From CAIYRG01 sp964494505 (lineage in GTDB: Bacteria; Pseudomonadota; Alphaproteobacteria; Micropepsales; Micropepsaceae), in contig CAZBRO010000001.1 of NCBI GenBank assembly GCA_964494505.1, positions 124,001 to 188,000 on the forward strand: a stretch of DNA of 64,000 bases. The letters are read 5' to 3'. The number at the start of each line of letters is the position of its first letter. The first letter of the stretch is position 1. The translations under genes were made by a program, and so were the position numbers. This document shows positions 7,980-17,075 of the stretch, one piece after another. Below the pieces are notes generated by a model. The model made no database searches. It was not told where the DNA came from and was given only the letters and a program-made list of their open reading frames with translations.

Positions 7980-8216
7980 ATGAGCGACGTTGCTGAGCGC
8001 GTGAAGAAGATCGTTGTCGAACACCTGAATGTCGATGGCGAAAAGGTCACGGACAATGCCAGCTTTATTGAAGATCTGGGCGCCGACAGTCTCGACACGG
8101 TCGAGCTGGTCATGGCGTTTGAGGAAGAATTCGGCATCGAGATTCCGGATGACGCCGCGGAATCCATCGTCACGGTCGGCGACGCCGTGAAGTTCATCGA
8201 GAAAGCCCAGAGCTGA
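7980..8216 (+). CDS. acpP: Acyl carrier protein
   Basis: 78 residues, strongly acidic. Ser37 in the LGADSLDTVELVM motif is the 4'-phosphopantetheine attachment site. AGGAAT precedes the ATG. It carries growing acyl chains for FabD, FabG and FabF encoded alongside. The 167-base gap before it is the largest in this cluster and probably holds its own promoter, in line with the high ACP demand of cells. Confidence 0.98.
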   Translation: MSDVAERVKKIVVEHLNVDGEKVTDNASFIEDLGADSLDTVELVMAFEEEFGIEIPDDAAESIVTVGDAVKFIEKAQS

Positions 8217-8253
8217 GCGTGAGATTCGGGCCAGGGCCGGGGCGCTCAGGCCT

Positions 8254-9525
8254 ATGAGCGCAATGCGCCGCGTTGTCATCACCGGATTGGGACTCGTCAC
8301 GCCGCTCGGTTGCGGTGTCGATGTCTCGTGGTTGCGCCTGCTCGAAGGCAGGTCCGGGGCAGGGCCAATCACCCGCTTCAAGGTGGACGATCTCCCCGCC
8401 CGCATCGCGTGCGATGTGCCGCGTGGCGATGGTACGGACGGGTCGTTCAATCCCGACCAATGGATCGATCCCAAGGAACAGCGCCGGGTCGACGATTTCA
8501 TCATCTACGGCATCACTGCCGCGCAGCAGGCGGTGACCGATTCGGGCTACGAACCGAAGACCGAAGAGGAGCACGAGCGCGCGGGCGTGCTGATTGGCTC
8601 CGGCATTGGCGGGCTCGACGGTATCGAGCAGGCTTCGATCCTGGTCCATGAAAAGGGCCCGCGGCGGCTCTCGCCGTTCTTCATTCCCGGGCGATTGATC
8701 AATTTGGTATCGGGCTATGTCTCCATTCGCTTCGGCTACAAGGGCCCGAATCATTCGGTGGTGACGGCCTGCTCCACGGGTGCGCATGCCATCGGCGATG
8801 CGGCGCGGATGATCGCGCTCGACGATGCCGACGTGATGCTCGCGGGCGGCGCCGAATCGGCGATCTGCCGCATCGGCATCGCGGGCTTTGTCGCCTGCCG
8901 CGCGCTCTCGACCAGTTTCAACGATACGCCCGAGAAGGGTTCGCGGCCTTATGACAAGGACCGCGACGGCTTCGTGATGGGGGCGGGTGCGGGCGTGGTG
9001 ATGCTGGAAGAGTACGAGCACGCCAAGGCGCGCGGCGCGAAGATTTATGCCGAAGTGAGAGGCTATGGCCTTTCGGGGGATGCTCATCACATCACCGCAC
9101 CCGCGGAGGACGGCAATGGCGGCTTCCGCTCCATGCGGATGGCGTTGAAGCGGGCGGGGATGTCGGCCTCTGACATCGACTATATCAACGCGCACGGCAC
9201 CTCGACGCCCTTGGGCGACGAGATCGAACTGCGCGCGGTGGAGCGCCTGTTCGGCAATTCGGCGGGCAAGGTGGCGATGTCTTCGACCAAATCCTCGATC
9301 GGGCATCTCCTGGGCGCGGCCGGCGCGGTGGAGGCGATCTTCTCCACGCTTGCCATTCGCGACCAGATTGCGCCGCCTACGCTCAATCTTGACAATCCGT
9401 CGGTCGAAACCGAAATCGACCTCGTGCCGCACAAGGCCAAGAAAATGCCGATCTCGACGGTGCTGTCCAATTCCTTCGGGTTCGGCGGCACCAACGCGAC
9501 CTTGGTTCTGGCGGCCCCGGACTGA
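8254..9525 (+). CDS. fabF: 3-oxoacyl-ACP synthase II (KAS II)
   Basis: 423 residues; an alternative start is Met4 (8263). It condenses malonyl-ACP with acyl-ACP. The Cys-His-His triad is complete: Cys173 (VTACSTG), His314 (NAHGTST) and His351 (SSIGHLLGAAG). The C-terminal SFGFGGTNATLVL is typical. It follows acpP by 37 bases and precedes mltG by 32, so cotranscription is likely. Confidence 0.97.
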   Translation: MSAMRRVVITGLGLVTPLGCGVDVSWLRLLEGRSGAGPITRFKVDDLPARIACDVPRGDGTDGSFNPDQWIDPKEQRRVDDFIIYGITAAQQAVTDSGYEPKTEEEHERAGVLIGSGIGGLDGIEQASILVHEKGPRRLSPFFIPGRLINLVSGYVSIRFGYKGPNHSVVTACSTGAHAIGDAARMIALDDADVMLAGGAESAICRIGIAGFVACRALSTSFNDTPEKGSRPYDKDRDGFVMGAGAGVVMLEEYEHAKARGAKIYAEVRGYGLSGDAHHITAPAEDGNGGFRSMRMALKRAGMSASDIDYINAHGTSTPLGDEIELRAVERLFGNSAGKVAMSSTKSSIGHLLGAAGAVEAIFSTLAIRDQIAPPTLNLDNPSVETEIDLVPHKAKKMPISTVLSNSFGFGGTNATLVLAAPD

Positions 9526-9557
9526 TTTTCGCATGCGCGCGCGCGCGAGGAGAGCGG

Positions 9558-10571
9558 ATGCGGACGTTGCGGGTTTTGCTCTTCCTGGTTCTCTTTGTCG
9601 CGGCGGGCGCGGGCGTACTCGCGGTGGCGGCGTGGTGGGAAGAGAATTATTTCGCCGCGGCCGGCCCCGCGCTCAACCCTGAGACAATCGTGATTGCGCC
9701 GGGCAGCGGGCTTGGCGCTATCGCCAAGACGCTGGAGGAGGCGGGCGTTATCGAGAACGCGCTGCTGTTCCGTGTGGGCGTCGTTCGCCGCCGGCACACC
9801 GCGCAGCTCAAGGCAGGCGAATACGCGTTTCCGGCGCACGCCAGCGAAGGGCAGATTGTCGACATGATGATCGCCCGCAAAGTCGTCGAGCATCGCATCA
9901 CCATCGCCGAAGGGCTGACCTCGGATGCCGCTGTCGCGCTCGTCAAAGCTGATCCCGTGCTCACTGGCGATGTGCCGACGGTGCCCGAGGGGAGCCTTTT
10001 GCCGGAGACGTATCTCTTTGAGCGTGGCACGACACGGGCCGAACTCATCGCCCGCATGCATCGGGCGCAAACCCGGCTGCTGGTGCAATTGTGGCCCGGG
10101 CGCAAGCCGGACCTGCCTTTGATGACTGAGGACGACGCGCTGAAGCTCGCCTCGATCGTGGAGAAGGAGACCGCCGTCCCTGCCGAGCGGCCGCGCATAG
10201 CCGCGGTGTTCCTGAACCGGTTGAAGATGGGCATGAAGCTCGAATCCGATCCGACGATCATCTACGGCCTGACCAAGGGTGTGCCGCTCGGTCATCCCTT
10301 GCGGCAGAGCGAACTCGCCATGCCCAATCCCTACAGCACCTATCAGATCGAGGGACTGCCCCCGACGCCGATCTCCAATCCGGGAAAGGATGCGATTGCA
10401 GCGGTGCTCAATCCGGCGCAATCCGAGGAGCTCTATTTCGTCGCCGATGGCAGCGGCGGGCACGTCTTTGCCAAGACCATTGCCGAGCATCAGAAGAACG
10501 TCGCCCAATGGCGCCGCCTCCAGCAGGCGCAGACCCAGGGTGCGGATCCGCAGGCGTCCCGCTTGCGCTAG
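9558..10571 (+). CDS. mltG: Endolytic murein transglycosylase MltG (YceG-like)
   Basis: 337 residues. An N-terminal membrane anchor (about 4-26) is followed by a LysM-like region (about 42-115) and the YceG domain. The catalytic glutamate lies in LASIVEKET (197-205), and the conserved YGLTKG and NPYSTYQIEGLPPTPI motifs are present. It cleaves nascent glycan strands at the membrane and sets their length. GAGGAG precedes the ATG. The fabF-mltG-yicC-gmk order is common in alphaproteobacteria. Confidence 0.96.
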   Translation: MRTLRVLLFLVLFVAAGAGVLAVAAWWEENYFAAAGPALNPETIVIAPGSGLGAIAKTLEEAGVIENALLFRVGVVRRRHTAQLKAGEYAFPAHASEGQIVDMMIARKVVEHRITIAEGLTSDAAVALVKADPVLTGDVPTVPEGSLLPETYLFERGTTRAELIARMHRAQTRLLVQLWPGRKPDLPLMTEDDALKLASIVEKETAVPAERPRIAAVFLNRLKMGMKLESDPTIIYGLTKGVPLGHPLRQSELAMPNPYSTYQIEGLPPTPISNPGKDAIAAVLNPAQSEELYFVADGSGGHVFAKTIAEHQKNVAQWRRLQQAQTQGADPQASRLR

Positions 10572-10622
10572 GCTTTCGTTCGTGCGGAAGATCGCCGCGC
10601 CACGATTCCCCAGGAGCCGGAT

Positions 10623-11513
10623 TTGCCTCTCATCAGCATGACGGGATTCGCCGATGCGCGCGGCAGCCACGGCCCATTGCGCTGGCGCTGGGAGGCGAAA
10701 AGCGTCAACGGGCGCGGGCTCGATTTCCGCTTCCGCACGCCGATGGGATATGAGGGGCTTGAAGTTGGCGCACGCACGTTGGCCTCCGAACGGTTCAAGC
10801 GCGGCTCGGTGCAGGTGGTGCTCACGGCATCGGCCGAAGATTCCGGGCGCGGCTTCCGCGTCGATGCGGCGGCCCTCGCCGATGCGGTGCGGATCGCCAA
10901 GCGCGTCGCCGAGGACACGGGATTGCCGCCAGCCCGCGTGGATGGGCTGCTCGCGCTCAAAGGCGTGGTGGTGCAGGAGGAGAATGCGGTCCTGGACGAC
11001 GAGGCGCGAATGAAACGCGACGCTGCGATGCTGGAATCGCTTGCCGGCGCCTTCGATCTTCTGAAGTCCGCGCGCGCGGCCGAGGGCTCCAAGCTCGAAG
11101 CGGTGCTGCTCTCGGAGATCGGCGAGATCGAGCGGCTGACCGGCGAAGCACGCGCGCTGGCCGCTCAGCAGCCTTTTGCGTTGCGCGAACGCATAATGGC
11201 CCAATTGGGCGAGCTGCTTGCGCCCGGCTCCAATGTGCCCGAGGACCGCATCGCGCAGGAAGTAGCGCTGCTCGCCGCACGCGCCGATTTACGGGAGGAG
11301 TTGGACAGGCTGTCGGCGCACTGCCAGGAGGCACGTGCCCTTATCGCCGCGCGCGAGCCCACCGGGCGCAAGCTCGATTTCCTGGCCCAGGAATTCAACC
11401 GCGAAGCCAATACGCTGTGCTCGAAATCCTCCGATATTCAGCTCACCCATGTGGGCCTGGCCTTGAAGGCGGTGATAGATCAGTTCCGCGAACAGGTGCA
11501 AAACGTCGAATGA
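10623..11513 (+). CDS. yicC: YicC family endoribonuclease
   Basis: 296 residues with the family opening (M)PLISMTGFA and the C-terminal block KLDFLAQEFNREANT...SSDI. The start is TTG 10623, which has AGGAG about seven bases upstream and preserves the residues before SMTGFA that the family normally has; ATG 10638 would cut into it. YicC proteins are RNA-cleaving enzymes linked to sRNA turnover. The stop overlaps the gmk start (ATGA at 11510-11513), so the two are coupled. Confidence 0.93.
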   Translation: MPLISMTGFADARGSHGPLRWRWEAKSVNGRGLDFRFRTPMGYEGLEVGARTLASERFKRGSVQVVLTASAEDSGRGFRVDAAALADAVRIAKRVAEDTGLPPARVDGLLALKGVVVQEENAVLDDEARMKRDAAMLESLAGAFDLLKSARAAEGSKLEAVLLSEIGEIERLTGEARALAAQQPFALRERIMAQLGELLAPGSNVPEDRIAQEVALLAARADLREELDRLSAHCQEARALIAAREPTGRKLDFLAQEFNREANTLCSKSSDIQLTHVGLALKAVIDQFREQVQNVE

Positions 11514-12139
11514 CCGAAATCGCGCGGCGCGGCCTGATGCTGGTGATCTCCTCGCCTTCGGGCGCGGGCAAGTCCACGCTGTCGCGGCGGCTTCTGGCGA
11601 GCGACTCCCAGATCGCAATGTCCGTCTCGGTGACGACGCGGCCTAAGCGTATCAACGAAATCGATGGTCACGATTATATCTTCGTTTCGCCGGAACGTTT
11701 CGAAGCGATGCTAAACGAGGGCGCCTTCCTCGAACACGCGACCGTCTTTGGGAATCGATACGGCACGCCCAAGGCCGAGGTCGAAGTCATGCTGGCGCAA
11801 GGCCGCGATGTGCTGTTCGACATTGATTGGCAGGGCGCTCAGCAGTTGGCGCAAGAGGCCAAAGACAACTTGGTGCGCGTGTTCATTCTGCCGCCTTCGC
11901 GAGCCGAATTGGAGCGCCGCCTGAAAGGCCGCGCTCAAGACCCGCCCGAAGTCGTGGCGCGTCGAATGGCCGAAGCGCACAACGAAATCAGCCATTGGGC
12001 GGAATATGACTACGTGATCATCAACGACGACATCGAGAAAGCACAACGCCAGCTTGAAGCCATTGTCGCCGCGGAGCGTTTAAACCGGCAGAGACAAACC
12101 GGGCTGGTGGACTTTGTGAGGCGCCTGACCCAGGACTGA
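11510..12139 (+). CDS. gmk: Guanylate kinase
   Basis: 209 residues, normal length. It phosphorylates GMP to GDP with ATP. P-loop SSPSGAGKST at 14-23; the GMP-binding SVTTRPKR and the GHDYIFVSPERF segment follow; FDIDWQGAQQL is the Walker B region. ATG 11510 overlaps the yicC stop; the longer open frame from 11417 only reads through yicC. Confidence 0.97.
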   Translation: MTEIARRGLMLVISSPSGAGKSTLSRRLLASDSQIAMSVSVTTRPKRINEIDGHDYIFVSPERFEAMLNEGAFLEHATVFGNRYGTPKAEVEVMLAQGRDVLFDIDWQGAQQLAQEAKDNLVRVFILPPSRAELERRLKGRAQDPPEVVARRMAEAHNEISHWAEYDYVIINDDIEKAQRQLEAIVAAERLNRQRQTGLVDFVRRLTQD

Positions 12140-12154
12140 CAAAGGAGATGTGCG

Positions 12155-12724
12155 ATGCGGTTGCGCAACGGGCTGCTTGCGTTCAGTGTGCTGACGATTT
12201 TGGCGCCGCTCAAGTTCATGTCTCCCGCCGTGGCGGTGGAAGACCACGACTGCTCGCAAGCGCCGGCCGGCGCCGTGACAGCGCTTCCCATGCCGCTCGC
12301 CAAATGGGGCCAGATTGCCTGCACGCCCATCGGCCAGGTGCTGATGAGTCAGGATAACTGGCTTTGGATCATGCCCGACGCTTCGGGACTGGTGTTCATT
12401 CCGTCCCAGATGATAGACGGCGAGCCTCAGGACGTGGGCAACAAGGCTTATTTTACCAAAGTCGACATCCATCAGGTGAAGGGACACGACTTCGACGACG
12501 CCTATAATGTTTTCCATACCGGCTTCGACGAAAAGGAAGTGAAGCCCGATGCCTATCAAGTCGATCTGACTGCGGTTTCTGGCAAGACGATCCGGATCTT
12601 CGTCTTCGATTACGACAGCTATGCGTGGGGCATGACCTGTCCGGACAGCAAGTGCGACCCCGACACGCGCTTCATGATTCTGAACAAGGACAAGCGGCCC
12701 GAACCGCGCCAGCCCGCGATTTAG
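12155..12724 (+). CDS. Exported hypothetical protein
   Basis: 189 residues with AAAGGAG before the ATG. N-terminal signal peptide (about 1-27, ending SPAVAVE). The mature part has four cysteines (near DHDCSQ, IACTP, TCPDSKCDP), suggesting disulphides, so it should be periplasmic. No recognised domain. It follows gmk by 15 bases and may be the last gene of the fab-gmk transcript; a long hairpin (12763-12819) lies beyond its stop. Confidence 0.75.
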   Translation: MRLRNGLLAFSVLTILAPLKFMSPAVAVEDHDCSQAPAGAVTALPMPLAKWGQIACTPIGQVLMSQDNWLWIMPDASGLVFIPSQMIDGEPQDVGNKAYFTKVDIHQVKGHDFDDAYNVFHTGFDEKEVKPDAYQVDLTAVSGKTIRIFVFDYDSYAWGMTCPDSKCDPDTRFMILNKDKRPEPRQPAI

Positions 12725-12860
12725 AGCAAATTGCGTTCAGGCAAGATTGTGGCGCTCTGATGCTTCGACAAGCTCAGCATGAGGATTTTTGTGTAAATCC
12801 TCCCCTGAGCTTGTCGAAGGGCGAGGGCCGACGATTTCCGTCTGAAAGTAAACTGCTCTA
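12722..12860. repeat. Palindromic intergenic element between convergent genes
   Basis: The outer ends are TAGAGCA (12722-12728) and TGCTCTA (12854-12860). Inside is a long hairpin: CTTCGACAAGCTCAG (12763-12777) pairs with CTGAGCTTGTCGAAG (12805-12819), with a further inner AGGATTT/AAATCCT pair. It uses the same core as the repeat at 1095-1142. The left end overlaps the stop of the upstream gene and the right end supplies the stop of the methyltransferase. It may act as a two-way terminator. Confidence 0.8.
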
Positions 12861-13595
12861 ATTGCGTGATCCTATGACGAGTCGATAACCGAGATCACGT
12901 TCCGTTTCGCTCAGCAGGTGCCCGTTGCGCCGCCGCCATGTGCCGTCTTCGAGATCGCGGCGAAGCCGTTCTAGTCCCGAATCGAGCCGCATGGTGGCAA
13001 ACGGTGAGATCGCGCCCCGAACGCCGGGATCGAGATAGGCTTCCGGCCGCCGCCAGTAGGCTTCCAGGAAGCCATCGCTGCAATCGTGCGGGACTGGCAC
13101 GGGTTCGATCCGCAAGTGGGCGAACGCGCGACCGAACAAATCCGCCGCGCGCGGGAAGAGGTGCCGGTCCCGTTCCAAGATTTCCGGAAAATAATCCCGT
13201 GTCAGCCAGGAAGCGCCTTCGACCGGCTCCCAGGTGAGGATCACGGCGCGCGCGGCGACACGGCGCATTTCGGCCAAGCCGCGCATCTGGTCGGGCCAGT
13301 GGTGGACTGTGAAGATCGCCAGTGCCCCATCGAAGGTGTTGTCGCGGAAGGGAAGGTTTAGGGCCGAAGCGCGCACGACCGGCGCGGCATTCGGAAGACG
13401 CTGCCCAATCATTGTGGTCGAGGGTTCGACCGCAACCACGTCCCGGTCCCGCGGCTCATAGGAGCCTGCGCCCGCGCCAATGTTGACGATGGTGCCGGCC
13501 TCACCCAATGCGTCAAGGATCATTGCCGCAATGCGCGAATCGGGGCGGCGGAAATCCCTGTAGGATTTGCCGATGGTGTCGTAGAGCGCGGTCAT
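12858..13595 (-). CDS. Class I SAM-dependent methyltransferase
   Basis: 245 residues, starting MTALYDTIGKSYRDFRRPD. Motif I is VNIGAGAGSYEP (about 39-50), and motif VVAVEPS follows, as in the Methyltransf_11/UbiE-like group; the substrate is not evident. The ATG (13595-13593) overlaps the rsmA stop in ATGA, so it is the last gene of the lptF...rsmA operon. The stop codon lies in the repeat at 12722-12860, so the C-terminus may have been altered by that element. Confidence 0.85.
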   Translation of the reverse strand: MTALYDTIGKSYRDFRRPDSRIAAMILDALGEAGTIVNIGAGAGSYEPRDRDVVAVEPSTTMIGQRLPNAAPVVRASALNLPFRDNTFDGALAIFTVHHWPDQMRGLAEMRRVAARAVILTWEPVEGASWLTRDYFPEILERDRHLFPRAADLFGRAFAHLRIEPVPVPHDCSDGFLEAYWRRPEAYLDPGVRGAISPFATMRLDSGLERLRRDLEDGTWRRRNGHLLSETERDLGYRLVIGSRN

Positions 13596-14446
13596 GGCTT
13601 TGCGGCGCGATAGGCCCGCGCGAGCGCGCAGAATTGGGCGAGTGTCAGCTCCTCCGCCCGTGCCGTACCGGGAACGCCCGCCGTTTCGAGGAGGGCATCG
13701 GCCGCGGGCGCGAGAGATCGCAAGCTGCCGCGCAGCATCTTGCGCCGCTGCCCGAACGCCGCTGCTGTCACCGCTTCCAGATCGGCCAATGCCGCCTCGC
13801 AGCGGGGGGTTGCCAGCGGCGTCACCCGCACGACTGAAGACGTCACGCTCGGCGGCGGTACGAACGCCTTGGGCGAGACGTCGAATAGGATGCGTGCTTC
13901 CGTCCGCCATGCAGCCAATACCGACAGCCGTCCATAGGCATCCTCGCCCGGCTTCGCGCAAATGCGCTGCGCGACCTCTTTCTGGAACATCAACGTCAGG
14001 CTCTGCCACCAGGGCGGCCAGTCCGCGCTCAGCCATTTGATGAGGAGCGCCGTTCCGACATTGAACGGGAGATTGGCGACCACCGGCACCGGCAGTACCA
14101 CGCCCAAAGCTTCGAGCAGCGCGCGCTCGTCCAGCTTCAACGCATCGGCCTCGACAATATCGATCAGTCCCGGCCGCGCCGCCGCGATATCCTCAAGCGC
14201 CGGCCGGGCGCGTGCGTCGCGCTCGACGGCGACGACGCGCGCTGCCCCTTCCGCCATCAGTGCGCGAGTCAACCCGCCGGGACCTGGGCCGACTTCATAG
14301 ACCGTTGCCCCGGCTATGCCGGCTTCGCGCGCGATGCGCCGCGTCAGGTTGAGATCGAAGATGAAGTTCTGGCCGAGGCTCTTCTTTGGGCTGAGCCCAT
14401 GGGCGGAGATTACCGCGCGCAAGGGCGGCAGGCCGTCGTCGCTCAC
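13592..14446 (-). CDS. rsmA: 16S rRNA (adenine1518-N6/adenine1519-N6) dimethyltransferase
   Basis: 284 residues. GQNF at 25-28, SAM motif EVGPGPGGLT at 51-60 and catalytic NLPF at 124-127 identify RsmA/KsgA, which dimethylates two adenines in helix 45 late in 30S assembly. Starts at GTG (14446-14444) overlapping the pdxA stop (GTGA). pdxA-rsmA adjacency is widespread in proteobacteria. Confidence 0.97.
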   Translation of the reverse strand: MSDDGLPPLRAVISAHGLSPKKSLGQNFIFDLNLTRRIAREAGIAGATVYEVGPGPGGLTRALMAEGAARVVAVERDARARPALEDIAAARPGLIDIVEADALKLDERALLEALGVVLPVPVVANLPFNVGTALLIKWLSADWPPWWQSLTLMFQKEVAQRICAKPGEDAYGRLSVLAAWRTEARILFDVSPKAFVPPPSVTSSVVRVTPLATPRCEAALADLEAVTAAAFGQRRKMLRGSLRSLAPAADALLETAGVPGTARAEELTLAQFCALARAYRAAKP

Positions 14447-15441
14447 GGAACCATGCGCCTGTCCGCGATTTGCGCCGCCATGCGGATGGCCGCGATCATG
14501 CTCGCTTCGTTCGCCACGCCTTTGCCGGCAATGCCGAACGCGGTGCCGTGATCGGGCGAGGTGCGTACGATCGGCAGTCCCAGCGTTACGTTCACCCCGG
14601 TCCAGAAGGCGAGCGTCTTGATCGGGATCAGCGCTTGGTCGTGATACATGCAGAGTGCGGCGTCATAGGTCTTGCGCGCGTCCTCGTGGAACATGGTGTC
14701 GGCGGGAAGCGGCCCGGCCACGCTCAGCCCGCGCGCCCGCAATCGGGAGACGGCGGGGGCGATTATTTCCGCGTCCTCCGACCCCATCGTGCCTTCCTCG
14801 CCGGCGTGGGGATTGAGCCCGGCGATGGCAAGCCGTGGCGCGGCACAGCCGAAGTCGCGCTCCAGCGCCCCGATCACCACTTCGCCGACCGCTGCGATCG
14901 CATCGGCGTCCAATTTGGCGAACACCTCTCTCAGTGCGATGTGAATGGTGAACGGCACCACGCGCAAGGGCGGCTCGGTATCGGAAGATGCGAGCATCAT
15001 CACCGCGCGCGCCCGGCCCGTCAGGGCCGCCAGGAATTCCGTATGGCCGGGGAAACCCCATCCGGCCGCCGTCAGCACTGCCTTGTGGATGGGCGCGGTG
15101 ACGAGGCCTGCGGCCTCTCCGGTGCCGCAGGCGATCACACCCCGCTCTATTGCGGCAAGGACCGATGTCGCATTGTCCGTGGACGGACGCCCTGGCTCAG
15201 CCCGGACTTTCTGTCCCGTATCGATGACCGCGGCGGAAATATCGGGCTCCGCGATCCCGCACAACCGGGCGGCGGCAGCGAACACCTCCGGGCTGCCGAT
15301 CAGCCGCAAGGGACGACCATCGACGGCGCCCCCAAGCGCGGCAAAGGATTTTACGGCGATCTCGGGCCCGATACCGGCGGGCTCGCCCTGGCTTATGACG
15401 ATGGGCTGCTTGTGTGCGCTGGCCTCATCGGGTTTCGACAA
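14443..15441 (-). CDS. pdxA: 4-hydroxythreonine-4-phosphate dehydrogenase
   Basis: 332 residues. It oxidises 4-phosphohydroxy-threonine in DXP-dependent pyridoxal phosphate synthesis. SQGEPAGIGPEI near the N-terminus, GHTEFLA and the metal-binding TSPDHGTAFGIAG at the end are diagnostic. The only possible start is TTG 15441, 17 bases inside the surA end, because an in-frame TAA lies just upstream; the ribosome site is weak, so translation may depend on coupling with surA. Confidence 0.95.
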   Translation of the reverse strand: MSKPDEASAHKQPIVISQGEPAGIGPEIAVKSFAALGGAVDGRPLRLIGSPEVFAAAARLCGIAEPDISAAVIDTGQKVRAEPGRPSTDNATSVLAAIERGVIACGTGEAAGLVTAPIHKAVLTAAGWGFPGHTEFLAALTGRARAVMMLASSDTEPPLRVVPFTIHIALREVFAKLDADAIAAVGEVVIGALERDFGCAAPRLAIAGLNPHAGEEGTMGSEDAEIIAPAVSRLRARGLSVAGPLPADTMFHEDARKTYDAALCMYHDQALIPIKTLAFWTGVNVTLGLPIVRTSPDHGTAFGIAGKGVANEASMIAAIRMAAQIADRRMVP

Positions 15442-16939
15442 CGGCGTCCCGCCTTAAATCGCGCAGATAGCTTTTGGCGTAGATCGACATCTGCTGGAGG
15501 AACAGCTGCTGCTGAAGTTGATCGCGCGAGGGAAGCTCGAAGGCGATCAGCTTGGGCGGGGCCTCGTCGCAGCGCATGATGATTTCGAGTCCCGCCGGCG
15601 AGAAGAACGGATTGACCACTTCCCCGGGTCCGCTCTTGGCCAGCGCTTCCCTAAGCTCGGGCGCCAGATCCTTCGGATTGACGGTGCCGAGCTTGGTATA
15701 GATCGTGCCAGGAAGCTGGCCCTGGGCGAGCGACAGATCGGTGCAGGCGCGAGCCTGCGACTTCACGTTGTTGGCGATCTGCATGGCGCGCTCCCGGATC
15801 GTCATGTCGGGATTGGGCGGAAGCGGAATCAGCAGCCGGTCCAGCGGGAGCGGCGCGTCGGGATCGGTCGGGCCAATGTTCACCGGCGTCACGTTGGTGC
15901 CCACCGGCTCGCGGCGGTCGCGGAGCTGCAGCACGTAATAACCGCCTTCCGCGCGAATTGGAGCCGTGATCTGGCCAGGGCGCAATTGCTCAAGCGCATG
16001 ATCCAGGTCTTCGGCCAGCTGGCCTTGGATCACCCAGCCGATGTCGCCCCCCTCCGCTGCCGAAGGTGACTGGCTGAATTGGCCGGCCACCGTCTGGAAG
16101 GGCGCCCCCTGCTTAATCTGTGTTGCGATCTGGTCGGCGCTGATCTTGACGGTCATTTCGTCTTCAGGCCGGTCGACCGCAACAAAAATCTCCGAGACCA
16201 GGAATTGCGGCTTGTCGGCGCCCGACTTTAGCCGGTTCATGACCTCGTCCACCTGCTGCTCGGTCACCGAAATGTCGGTGCCATAGCGCGCTGACACCAA
16301 CTTCTGCCAGATCAATTGCGCGCTCACCTGCTGGCGGAACGTGGTCGCGGTGACCCCTGCCTGGCCGATGGTCATCATGATCTGATCGACCGTGAGCTTG
16401 TTGTCTTCGGCGATGTTTTGCAGCGCCTTGTCGACTTCTTCCTTCTTGACGACGATCTTGTGCTTGGTGGCTTCCTGCAGCTCCAGCACTTCGTCGACCA
16501 GCGAGCGCAGGACCTGGGCGCGAATCTGAGGCAGCGTATCGCGCGTCGGACGCACGCCCGAGGTCGCGACGAACAGCGCCGTACGCTGATCGAGGTCGTA
16601 ATTCGAGATCACGAAGTCGTTGACGATCGCGGTGACCCCCGTGGTGGTCGGCGAAGTGACGACGACGCGCTCGCCGGGTTTGCCGGCATTGGGCTCGGGA
16701 GGGTTGAGCGGAGATGCGGGGACCGGCGCCGCTTCGGGGGCGGGTCCTGCGGGTGCGGCGGCGGGCGCTGGCGCAGCGTCCTGGACCGGCTCGTTGGGCA
16801 CCTGCTGGGCGGCCGCGGCGTTCGACAGCAGCCCGGGCTGAATGGGCAGGCCTGCGTCCTGTGCCATGACGGCCATGGGAGCAAAAGCTGCTCCGGCCAG
16901 ACAAAGCGTCCGCAGAATGAAACTCATGCGATACGACAC
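15425..16939 (-). CDS. surA: Periplasmic peptidyl-prolyl isomerase/chaperone SurA
   Basis: 504 residues. GTG at 16939 has GGAG eight bases upstream; Met5 is an alternative. Signal peptide to about 26 (AVMAQD), then a Pro/Ala-rich linker (about 46-95), a SurA N-terminal chaperone domain (TAIVNDFVISNYDLDQR onward), one parvulin domain (about 235-335, with GGDIGWV) and a C-terminal helix. SurA escorts outer-membrane proteins such as LptD, the gene directly upstream, so the pair is functionally linked. Confidence 0.95.
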   Translation of the reverse strand: MSYRMSFILRTLCLAGAAFAPMAVMAQDAGLPIQPGLLSNAAAAQQVPNEPVQDAAPAPAAAPAGPAPEAAPVPASPLNPPEPNAGKPGERVVVTSPTTTGVTAIVNDFVISNYDLDQRTALFVATSGVRPTRDTLPQIRAQVLRSLVDEVLELQEATKHKIVVKKEEVDKALQNIAEDNKLTVDQIMMTIGQAGVTATTFRQQVSAQLIWQKLVSARYGTDISVTEQQVDEVMNRLKSGADKPQFLVSEIFVAVDRPEDEMTVKISADQIATQIKQGAPFQTVAGQFSQSPSAAEGGDIGWVIQGQLAEDLDHALEQLRPGQITAPIRAEGGYYVLQLRDRREPVGTNVTPVNIGPTDPDAPLPLDRLLIPLPPNPDMTIRERAMQIANNVKSQARACTDLSLAQGQLPGTIYTKLGTVNPKDLAPELREALAKSGPGEVVNPFFSPAGLEIIMRCDEAPPKLIAFELPSRDQLQQQLFLQQMSIYAKSYLRDLRRDAVVETR

Positions 16940-17075
16940 GGCATCGTCTCCGGTTGCGTGGTCACGACGGCGCCCAAAGCATGATGCCTTGGCGCCGGGC
17001 TAATGCCCGCCTCCACCCCATAGGGGGAATCTACCCATTTCGACCGCCGCTTCAAGCATTCCCGCGCTGGGTTCG

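Noticed and set aside
9534..9548. Alternating GC run that could adopt Z-DNA
   Set aside because: Such runs are common in GC-rich genomes and nothing else marks the site as special.
9180..11204. 674-residue minus-strand open frame
   Set aside because: Antisense across fabF, mltG and yicC, all confidently identified.
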